Part shown: in pieces, positions 6,484 through 11,679 of the stretch
Position numbering within the stretch: position 1 is the stretch's first letter
Layout of the letters: every line of letters begins with the position of its first letter
Source: JAICTV01 sp035634055
Lineage (GTDB): Bacteria; Planctomycetota; Phycisphaerae; Tepidisphaerales; Tepidisphaeraceae
Assembly: GCA_035634055.1 (NCBI GenBank)
Contig: DASQDR010000097.1
Span: 1 to 11,679 of the forward strand
DNA length: 11,679 bases
Reading direction: 5' to 3'
The notes under the pieces: model-generated
The model's input: only the letters and a program-made list of their open reading frames with translations
Databases searched by the model: none
What the model was told of the DNA's origin: nothing
Made by a program: the position numbers and the translations under genes

Positions 6484-7869
6484 TCACGCCGCCCCGTCAT
6501 CGCTCGGGCCGCTCTCGGGGATGACCAGCGTCGAGCGCGTCCCTACCCCCTCGCTCGACGTCAGCTCGAACTGTCCGCCGTAGCGCTCGGCCACCAGCCG
6601 AACCAGGAACAGCCCCAGCCCCATTCCCTTGCCCGGTTCCTTGGTGGTGAAGAACGGACGCCCCGCGCGGCGGAGGACGTCGTCGGGCATGCCGGTGCCG
6701 CGGTCGATGACCGTAAACATGGTCCGCCCGTCGGCGGCGCGGATCTCCAGCCGCACCGGGCGGTCGGCGGGGGTGGCGTCGAACGCGTTGCGCAGCAGCA
6801 CGTGCACCGCCTGCTCGATCGCCCGCACCGGGCCGGTCACGTACTTCAGCGGCTGGATCGAGTGCACCTCGAGCCGCGCGCGCTCCTCGGGCGGCAGGTC
6901 GCTGCGCAGGCGCTCGATCAGCTCCGACAGCGGCACGCTGGTGACGGTGTGGTGCAGGCTCTCGATGATGTCCACGCGCATGCGGTCGAGGATGGCGCGG
7001 CAGCGGTCGACCTCCTGGCGGATCAGCTTCGCGTCCTCGTTGACGAACGCGTCCCTCGCCGACGCCAGTTCCAGCTCCTTGGCGATTACCGCGATGGTGC
7101 CCAGCGGCGTTCCCAACTCGTGGGCGGCGCCGGCGGCCAGCGTCGAGAGCGAGGCGAGCTGCTCGCTGCGCGCCACGCGGTCGCGCGTGGACGACAGCTC
7201 CACCTCGCGCTGCCGCAGCGCGCCCGTCACGCGGCTGACGAAGGAGCCGATGAGCACCGCCACCAGCGCGAAGGCGATCCACTGCCCCATGACGGCGGCC
7301 ATCGGCGGCAGCGGCTGCTCGCCGAGCGGGCGGTGGAAGAACATCAGCAGTGCGAACGACGCGCACGCGACGGCGGCGATCAGCCACGTCCATGCCGCCC
7401 CCAGCACCACCACCGCCATCACGATGTGGATCACGTACAGGATGCTGAACGGGTTCTGCGCCCCCCCGGTGTAATAGAGCAGGGCGGTCAGCAGCAGCAC
7501 GTCGAGCACGATCAGCGCCGGCACCAGCCCGCGCGGCGGCGGGGCGGCGGCGCGGCGCATCAGCCGCGCGACGAGCAGGTTGCTGACCACCGTCGCCGCG
7601 ATCACGCAGGTGATCGGCAGCACGGCGATGCGCAGCTTGAGGATCCCGCCGGCCACCGTGATGGCGAGCAGTTGCCCCGCCACGGCGAGCCAGCGGAGGC
7701 GCACCAGCCAGGTGAGGACGATGTCCGGCTCATTCGCCAGCCGCCGGGCGGGCCCGGTGTTGAAGTCGCGACGATCGCCGGTGTCGCCGGCCGCGCCGAC
7801 CGGGCCGGCGCCATGGCCGACGGCACCGGCGGGCGTGGGACCAGGGGCGATTGGCGGAGTAACGTGCAC
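6484..7869 (-). CDS. regB: RegB/PrrB/ActS-family redox-sensing histidine kinase
   Basis: This membrane sensor kinase has 461 residues and is expected to phosphorylate the RegA-like regulator encoded downstream. About six hydrophobic segments lie between residues 55 and 211. LYYTGGAQNPFSILY (132-145) contains the GGxxNPF heptapeptide that RegB uses to sense ubiquinone redox state. The dimerisation/H-box is AAHELGTPLGTIAVIAKELE with His250. Cys290 in VDRCRAILDRM matches the place of the redox-active cysteine of RegB. The ATP domain has an N-box (LLRNAFDA, Asn361), DRGTGMP (389-395), RPFFTTK and GMGLGLFL. The start is GTG 7869: an in-frame TAA lies only at 7881-7879 and no other ATG, GTG or TTG occurs before the first membrane segment. 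No Shine-Dalgarno sequence precedes it, but TAAAAT six bases upstream suggests a leaderless message. The N-terminal 45 residues are Gly/Pro/Ala-rich. Whether it senses menaquinone or ubiquinone is not visible. Confidence 0.9.
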   Translation of the reverse strand: MHVTPPIAPGPTPAGAVGHGAGPVGAAGDTGDRRDFNTGPARRLANEPDIVLTWLVRLRWLAVAGQLLAITVAGGILKLRIAVLPITCVIAATVVSNLLVARLMRRAAAPPPRGLVPALIVLDVLLLTALLYYTGGAQNPFSILYVIHIVMAVVVLGAAWTWLIAAVACASFALLMFFHRPLGEQPLPPMAAVMGQWIAFALVAVLIGSFVSRVTGALRQREVELSSTRDRVARSEQLASLSTLAAGAAHELGTPLGTIAVIAKELELASARDAFVNEDAKLIRQEVDRCRAILDRMRVDIIESLHHTVTSVPLSELIERLRSDLPPEERARLEVHSIQPLKYVTGPVRAIEQAVHVLLRNAFDATPADRPVRLEIRAADGRTMFTVIDRGTGMPDDVLRRAGRPFFTTKEPGKGMGLGLFLVRLVAERYGGQFELTSSEGVGTRSTLVIPESGPSDDGAA

Positions 7870-7875
7870 GGCCGC

Positions 7876-7906
7876 ATTTTAGCGCGACACGTGCCTGCCC
7901 GTCGCG
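7876..7906 (-). promoter_or_regulatory. Candidate leaderless promoter of regB with overlapping inverted repeat
   Basis: On the minus strand TAAAAT (7881-7876; 5 of 6 to TATAAT) ends six bases before the only usable start codon of regB, so transcription starting at the usual distance would begin at or next to the GTG itself. Upstream of the -10, CGCGAC and GTCGCG (7883-7888 and 7901-7906) form a 6-bp inverted repeat with a 12-bp centre. These are GCGRC/GNCGC-like half-sites of the RegA type but more widely spaced than in known boxes. No clear -35 is present. Confidence 0.33.
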
Positions 7907-8077
7907 TGTTGGTTTAGCGCGCGTGCGTGTTGAATCGCAGCGAGCCTCCTGACCGCGCTTGCCCGTTGGATGGACGCGTGTCCCTTGGGACTACGCGGGT
8001 GATCCCCGCAGCGTGCGCCCGAGGGAAACCGACGGTTGAGTCGGTGGCGGCCCGCCCGTGGGGGAAGCCGGAAAAGC

Positions 8078-8112
8078 CGACAGGTCCGGCAGTAAGTACG
8101 CCGGACCTGTCG
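8078..8112 (-). terminator. Hairpin terminator ending the NDH-2 transcription unit
   Basis: CGACAGGTCCGGC (8078-8090) pairs perfectly over 13 bp with 8100-8112, leaving a 9-nt loop. In the minus-strand transcript, which arrives from the four-TM gene ending at 8169, the stem is followed by GGCTTTTCC, a short T-run. This is the strongest inverted repeat I found in the window and marks the break between the right-hand unit and regBA. The T-tract is only four bases and offset by three, so termination may be incomplete; the plus-strand side is a CT-rich run. Confidence 0.7.
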
Positions 8113-8168
8113 TGCTCTCTCTCTCTGCCTGTTGCCGGCGGGCGCGTGATTCGGCCCGCCAATCTCAA

Positions 8169-8675
8169 CTACCGTGGCTCTTCGTACACCTCGAAGTCGT
8201 CGTCGTTGCCCACGGGGTGGGTCATCGCCCGCCCGCTGGGCCAGAAGGGGGTGAAGAGGATGAACGCCACCATGGCCGGCAGCAGGTTGGGCAGCAGCGA
8301 GTTGGTCGCCAGGCACCCGGCCAGCGCCATCAGCCCGCCGACCTCGATCGCCAGCCAGACGATCAGCATTCCCTTGAGGTAGTTCTTGGGCGAGACCACG
8401 CACCCGTCCCAGTAGCACTTGAACTCATGGCTGCGCCAGAAGAACGACGCCGGCACCGCCAGCGCCAGGTAGATCATGCAGGCGAGGAACCAGCGTTGCG
8501 CCATGGCGGTGTCGGCGACGGCGGCCTCGTTGTCAAGGAGGTGCCACATGACGAAGAGGAACATCAGGGCGGGGACCGACATCAGCGCCAGCCAACTGAC
8601 CCACGCGATGCGCAGGGCCTGACCGGCGGTGAGCTGGGAATGTTCCTGGACGGGCACTGCCGCGATTGTGGCCAT
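8169..8675 (-). CDS. Four-TM membrane protein of unknown function
   Basis: I do not recognise this 168-residue protein. Hydrophobic segments lie at about 22-46, 62-80, 101-124 and 128-146, so it should have four membrane helices. The loop after the second reads SHEFKCYWDGCVVSPKNYLKG, with two cysteines and several aromatic residues, and the C-terminus is acidic (GNDDDFEVYEEP) and probably cytoplasmic. It resembles small accessory subunits of haem-copper oxidases in size and helix number, but I see no family signature and do not assign one. The ATG at 8675 has an excellent ribosome site: AGGAG eight bases upstream. It is the last gene before the terminator at 8078-8112 and follows the one-TM protein after 105 bp, placing it in the NDH-2 unit. 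Confidence 0.85.
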   Translation of the reverse strand: MATIAAVPVQEHSQLTAGQALRIAWVSWLALMSVPALMFLFVMWHLLDNEAAVADTAMAQRWFLACMIYLALAVPASFFWRSHEFKCYWDGCVVSPKNYLKGMLIVWLAIEVGGLMALAGCLATNSLLPNLLPAMVAFILFTPFWPSGRAMTHPVGNDDDFEVYEEPR

Positions 8676-8679
8676 AGAA

Positions 8680-8692
8680 GTGACTCCTCTCG
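8680..8692 (-). promoter_or_regulatory. Strong Shine-Dalgarno site of the four-TM gene
   Basis: The minus strand reads GAGAGGAGT with AGGAG eight bases before ATG 8675. This is the clearest ribosome binding site in the window; most other genes here have weak ones or none, so this gene may be translated at a higher rate than its neighbours. Confidence 0.6.
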
Positions 8693-8780
8693 ATGCGCCT
8701 TGTCCTTTCCAAGCCGATCCGGGGACGCCCGGGGCGGCGTCGATGTGATGCAGGCAGCATGCCGCACGAACGCCGCAGGA

Positions 8781-9443
8781 TCAAGTCTTTTTCTTGTAAT
8801 CCGCTGTCGCTGCTGAGCTTGTGAAGGAAGGCACGATGTCAACGGAGTCGCTGGTCCCGTTTTCTCCGACCAGCGTGAGCACGGTTAGCTTTTCAGCCGC
8901 AGGCAGCACCAGCCGCTGGAGGAGCAGGCTCTTGGGCGGCACGAGGATGCCGTTCACGCCCAATTCGTCGCGCACCGGCTCGGGGAGCGGCACCCGTTCG
9001 CTCCACTGCACGCGCAGGGGGCGGGGGCTTTCGCCCGCGAGCGACCACCGCGTCTCCGGACCGGTCTGACCTTTGTCCCAGAGCAGCACTAGAACGTGAA
9101 TCTCTTCACGATCCCTGTTCAAGGCCAGCACCTGAAACGCTCGCTGCCGGGACATCAGCGGCAGGCCGTCAACCGCGGGCGCCCGGACCGCGCTCTCCCC
9201 GGCAAACTGGCGCACGAGCCCGTCGGTCCACGCCGCCACCCGCTGCGGCACCACCCGGCGCATCCCCGGCGGCGTCTCGGCGGGGGACATATAAGCCACC
9301 GTTCGCGGCACCGGATCGGGCAGAGAATTGGACCGCACCGCCTCCTGCGCCAGCTTCTTCCGAAACAGCATCACCCCGCCCGGCAGCGTTAGCGCCAGCA
9401 GGACGGTGATGAAGATCAGGTTGTGGCGCGATTCCTTTGTCAT
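8781..9443 (-). CDS. One-TM extracytoplasmic protein of unknown function
   Basis: This 220-residue protein is not one I recognise. After a short basic start (MTKESRHN) comes one hydrophobic helix, LIFITVLLALTLPGGVMLF (about 9-27), then Arg/Lys residues, consistent with an N-terminal anchor or uncleaved signal. The remaining residues look like a soluble domain rich in short beta-strand stretches (RAFQVLALN, EEIHVLVLLWDKG, LRVQWSERVPL, LLLQRLVLPAAEKLTVLTLVG). There are no cysteines, so no haem, Fe-S or Sco-type metal site. The tail is Ser/Thr-rich and ends in YKKKT. The ATG at 9443 lies 12 bp after the NDH-2 stop, so the two are surely co-transcribed; no strong ribosome site is visible. Its place suggests a partner of NDH-2 or of the four-TM protein, but the sequence itself gives no function. 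Confidence 0.82.
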   Translation of the reverse strand: MTKESRHNLIFITVLLALTLPGGVMLFRKKLAQEAVRSNSLPDPVPRTVAYMSPAETPPGMRRVVPQRVAAWTDGLVRQFAGESAVRAPAVDGLPLMSRQRAFQVLALNRDREEIHVLVLLWDKGQTGPETRWSLAGESPRPLRVQWSERVPLPEPVRDELGVNGILVPPKSLLLQRLVLPAAEKLTVLTLVGENGTSDSVDIVPSFTSSAATADYKKKT

Positions 9444-9455
9444 CCGGGCGGCGGA

Positions 9456-10979
9456 TCATATGCCGGGGGAGCGGGCCGTCAGCGTTGGCGGCGCCTCGGC
9501 CGTCGACGGTGACGCCGCCGCCCCTGTCGCCCCTGCGGCCGCGGCCGCCGCCGGCTTCATCTCGTGCAGCCTGCGCGCGTCTGCTTCGCGAACCGGGTCC
9601 AGTTGCACCACGTCGTTACTGAATAGCAGGGCGACCGTCCAGTCGATGAGGATGCGGATGCGGCGCGACCACTGCGGCATCTGCATCAGGTAGTAGCTGC
9701 GCCAGACCCACCAGGCGATGAAGCCGTAGATGCGGACCTTGCCGATGCGCCCGACGCCGCGGTAGTGCCCCAGTGCCGCCAGCAGGCCCATGGTCTCGTA
9801 GACGAACGGCTGGAGGTCCCCGCGCCCGCGGATCGTGCGGGCGATGTTGCCAGCCAGCACCTTCGCCTCGCGCAGCGCGTGTTGCGCCAGCGCCGGGTAC
9901 GGTCGCCCGCTCGGCGAGGGGATCGATGCGTTGTCCCCCAGCGCCCACAGTTCCGGGCGATCCTTCACGCGCATGGTGGGCTCGACCACGACCGCGCCGC
10001 GCGGCGTGCGCTCGACCGGAAGCTGCGCCACCAGCGGGCTGGGAGCGACGCCCGCAGCAACGATGATCGTGTTGCTCTCGATCGGCTCAGCGCTGCCGCC
10101 ACCACCATCGCCACTACCATCGCCACCGCCACCACCACCACCGCCGCCACCGCCGCGCAGGTAGACGTGAGAGCCGTCAATGCGGTCAACGAACGTGGAG
10201 GTGCGGATGTTCACGCCGCGCTGGCGGAGCACCTTGTCGATGTACTTCGAGATCGGCTCGTCGAACTCCGGCGCTACCCGCGGGCCGGCCTCGATCAGCT
10301 CGTAGCGGATCTCGCTCGGGCGGACGTTCTTGTACGCGCGGGCGACGTTGGGGATGAACTCGGTCATCTCGCCGATCAGCTCCACCCCGACGAACCCCGC
10401 GCCGACCAGCACGAACGTGAGGTCGCGCCGCTTGCGCGCCGGGTCGCGCTCCACGTCGGCGCTCTCGAAGCGCTGGATCACGTGGTTGCGCAGGTGCATG
10501 GCGTCGCCGAGCGTCTTGAACGTCTTGGCGCTTTCCGACCCTGGAATCAGCCGCGTGTTGGTCACGCCGCCCAGCGCCAGCACGAGCTGGCTGTAGTCCA
10601 GGTCGTAGGGGTCGCCGCCCTCGACGCGGACGTGGACCTTGCGCCCCTCGAGGTCGATGCCGAGGATCTCCGCCTGCACGAAGTGCGTCCGGCGGAACAT
10701 CGTGCGCATCGGGTTGACCGCGTGCCGCGGCTCCAGGACGCCGCTGCCCGCCTCGAACAGCAGGGGGGAGATCAGGAAGTAGTTGTCGCGGCTGATGAGG
10801 ATGATGTCCGCCTCGGCCGGGCGGAGGGTGCGCTCGAGGTGCAGCGCGGTGTACACCCCGCCGAACCCGCCCCCAAGGATCACGATCCGCGGGCGCTGCA
10901 CGATCGTTCCGGCGGCTGCCGGTGCGCCGCCGGCGGCCGGCGCGCGGGGCGCGTCAGCAATGGGATCAGTTGTCGTCAT
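9456..10979 (-). CDS. ndh: Type II NADH:quinone oxidoreductase (NDH-2)
   Basis: This is a non-proton-pumping, FAD-containing NADH dehydrogenase on the inner face of the membrane that passes electrons to quinone; 507 residues. After an Ala-rich leader, RIVILGGGFGGVYTALHLE (31-49) is the FAD-binding Rossmann motif. LTFVLVGAGFVGVELIGEM (187-205) is the NAD(H)-binding motif. ALGDNASIPSPSGRPYPALAQHA (346-368) is the FAD-contacting segment with the quinone-site AQ pair. The C-terminal part (about 395-455: GLLAALGHYRG, FIAWWVWRSYYLMQMP) is amphipathic and anchors NDH-2 to the membrane. It is longer than usual (400-440) because of Ala-rich ends and a Gly/Asp/Ser insert (276-295) encoded by imperfect GCC/ACC repeats. 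ATG 10979 has GAGAAG a few bases upstream. It starts 27 bp after the MDR gene and is followed by the one-TM gene. Sulfide:quinone reductase is less likely: its conserved cysteines are absent, and the protein has none at all. Confidence 0.92.
   Translation of the reverse strand: MTTTDPIADAPRAPAAGGAPAAAGTIVQRPRIVILGGGFGGVYTALHLERTLRPAEADIILISRDNYFLISPLLFEAGSGVLEPRHAVNPMRTMFRRTHFVQAEILGIDLEGRKVHVRVEGGDPYDLDYSQLVLALGGVTNTRLIPGSESAKTFKTLGDAMHLRNHVIQRFESADVERDPARKRRDLTFVLVGAGFVGVELIGEMTEFIPNVARAYKNVRPSEIRYELIEAGPRVAPEFDEPISKYIDKVLRQRGVNIRTSTFVDRIDGSHVYLRGGGGGGGGGGGDGSGDGGGGSAEPIESNTIIVAAGVAPSPLVAQLPVERTPRGAVVVEPTMRVKDRPELWALGDNASIPSPSGRPYPALAQHALREAKVLAGNIARTIRGRGDLQPFVYETMGLLAALGHYRGVGRIGKVRIYGFIAWWVWRSYYLMQMPQWSRRIRILIDWTVALLFSNDVVQLDPVREADARRLHEMKPAAAAAAGATGAAASPSTAEAPPTLTARSPGI
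10095..10154 (-). repeat. Imperfect trinucleotide repeat encoding a glycine-rich insert in NDH-2
   Basis: The plus strand is built of GCC, ACC and ATC triplets for about 60 bp. It encodes 11 glycines, then a Gly/Asp/Ser mix (residues 276-295), between the strand HVYLR and EPIESNTIIVAAG, where NDH-2 proteins normally have a short turn. All units are multiples of three, so the frame is kept. Confidence 0.75.
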
Positions 10980-11006
10980 GTTCTTCTCGCGTCACCCGCC
11001 ACCCGT

Positions 11007-11679
11007 TCACCGGCTGGCCCGCTCATCCTGATGCACCGCGACCACCACCTTCCCCAGCGGACCTTTCTTCAACCGCTCGAACGCATCGTGCAGGCGCTCG
11101 AACGGGAAGACGTCGTCCACCACCGGGCGTGCGTCGCTGCGCGCCATGATAGCCAGCACCTGGCCCCAAGCGTGCTGCGCCTCGTCGGGCGCGTAGTCGC
11201 CGACGAAGACGCCGCGGATCCAGATCCGGCGGAAGAACAGGGCGGCGGTGTTGAACTGCGGCACCGGCCCCGCGAGCCGCCCGATCACGGCGACCTTGCC
11301 GTTGCGGCCGAGCGTGTCGACGAGGTCGGAAAACCCTTCTCCGCCAACGTTGTCGATCGCCAGGTCCACCTTGCCGCCGCCGCCGAGGTGTTCGTTGAGC
11401 TGCTTGCGCCACGTCGGGTCCGCCGGATCATAGACCGCCTTGGCCCCGAGTCGCAGCAGCGCGTCGCGCTTCGCGTCGCCGCGCGACAGGCCGATCACGT
11501 GGTGGCCCATCGCGGCGCCGAGCTGGATCGTGGCCACGCCGACGCCGCCGGACGCGCCGGTGACGAGGATGACGGAGCCCGCCGCCAGCGGCTCGCACCA
11601 CTGCGTCATCGCCTGGTAGGCCGTCAGGTAAACCAGCGGCGCGCCCGCCGCCTGCGGCTGGGTCCACCCCGGCGGCGGC
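11007..11679 (-). CDS. MDR-family (zinc-type alcohol dehydrogenase-like) quinone oxidoreductase, 5' end outside window
   Basis: This is the C-terminal part of a medium-chain dehydrogenase/reductase, about 223 codons. The frame continues open through the right edge, so the methionine at 11609 is internal, not a start. PLVYLTAYQA before it is the usual lead into the nucleotide domain. SVILVTGASGGVGVATIQL carries the GxxGGVG Rossmann motif. VIGLSRGDAKRDALLRLGA follows, and the Ser-Arg pair suggests NADPH rather than NADH. Then come DLAIDNVGGEGF and GKVAVIGRL. The C-terminal substrate-domain part ends with DVFPFERLHDAFERLKKGPLGKVVVAV. Members reduce quinones or enones using NAD(P)H; the catalytic N-terminal domain is not visible, so substrate and zinc content are unknown. 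NDH-2 starts 27 bp after its stop, so it probably heads, or lies within, the same transcription unit. Confidence 0.88.
   Translation of the reverse strand, partial: PPPGWTQPQAAGAPLVYLTAYQAMTQWCEPLAAGSVILVTGASGGVGVATIQLGAAMGHHVIGLSRGDAKRDALLRLGAKAVYDPADPTWRKQLNEHLGGGGKVDLAIDNVGGEGFSDLVDTLGRNGKVAVIGRLAGPVPQFNTAALFFRRIWIRGVFVGDYAPDEAQHAWGQVLAIMARSDARPVVDDVFPFERLHDAFERLKKGPLGKVVVAVHQDERASR

Larger units (their letters stand above)
7870..8168. other. Intergenic region between the NDH-2 unit and regB
   Basis: These 299 bp hold no convincing gene; open frames crossing them run through the terminator stem. On the minus strand the order is: the strong terminator (8112-8078), a small hairpin ACCGAC/GTCGGT (8045-8028) followed by three T residues, a small hairpin GCGGG/CCCGC (8009-7995), an isolated AGGAGG (7950-7945) with no ATG, GTG or TTG at a useful distance, and the regB promoter candidate. 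A CT-rich run lies at 8113-8126 on the plus strand. Confidence 0.5.

Noticed and set aside
6260..6487. Minus-strand open frame starting with GTG just after regB
   Set aside because: It is the third frame over the broken antitoxin; its Arg/Ser-rich translation lacks the antitoxin motifs, which lie in the other two frames.
7879..7950. Possible leader peptide after the AGGAGG at 7950-7945
   Set aside because: Only an ATT codon lies at a suitable distance and the peptide would end inside the regB -10; too weak to call.
8113..8126. CT dinucleotide run after the terminator on the plus strand
   Set aside because: Too short for a meaningful repeat; there is also no plus-strand gene for it to terminate.
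7914..8168. Small minus-strand open frame (84 codons) between the four-TM gene and regB
   Set aside because: It passes through the 13-bp terminator stem and has no ribosome site or conserved look.
9169..9459. Alternative frame over the start of the one-TM gene
   Set aside because: Gly/Ala/Arg-rich shadow; the frame from ATG 9443 gives a proper N-terminal membrane segment.

Overview
The window comes from a GC-rich bacterial chromosome, and every gene in it lies on the minus strand, so transcription runs from right to left. It is a respiratory-chain region. The left 5.2 kb is the start of an alternative complex III (ACIII) operon, actA-actB-actC: a membrane-anchored pentaheme cytochrome c, a lipidated Tat-exported molybdopterin-fold/Fe-S protein, and an NrfD-type quinol-oxidising membrane subunit cut off by the left edge. 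ACIII replaces the cytochrome bc1 complex in Planctomycetota, Bacteroidota, Acidobacteriota and some other groups. The ACIII type, the base composition, the low-complexity glycine and alanine tracts and the neighbours together suggest Planctomycetota (perhaps Phycisphaerae). This is an inference from gene content, not a proven assignment.

Directly upstream of the ACIII operon are a response regulator and a sensor kinase of the RegA/RegB (PrrA/PrrB, ActR/ActS) redox family. The kinase keeps the GGxxNPF quinone-site heptapeptide and the redox cysteine region. The regulator keeps the phospho-acceptor aspartate and the family's Fis-type helix-turn-helix. The 314-bp gap before actA holds a sigma70-like promoter, a near-palindrome in its spacer, and a 15-bp sequence that resembles the published RegR/RegA box, centred near -55. 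This makes a self-contained circuit plausible in which quinone redox state, sensed by RegB, sets the level of the quinol-oxidising ACIII. Between regB and regA lies a frameshifted remnant of an addiction-module antitoxin.

The right third is a separate transcription unit: an MDR-family quinone oxidoreductase (5' end outside the window), a type II NADH dehydrogenase, a one-TM extracytoplasmic protein of unknown function and a four-TM protein of unknown function with a strong ribosome binding site. It ends in a 13-bp GC-rich hairpin terminator at 8078-8112. NDH-2 feeds electrons to the quinone pool, ACIII removes them, and RegBA sits between the two. The two unknown proteins are candidates for accessory or novel respiratory components.

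No rRNA, tRNA, CRISPR array, insertion sequence or integrase was seen.
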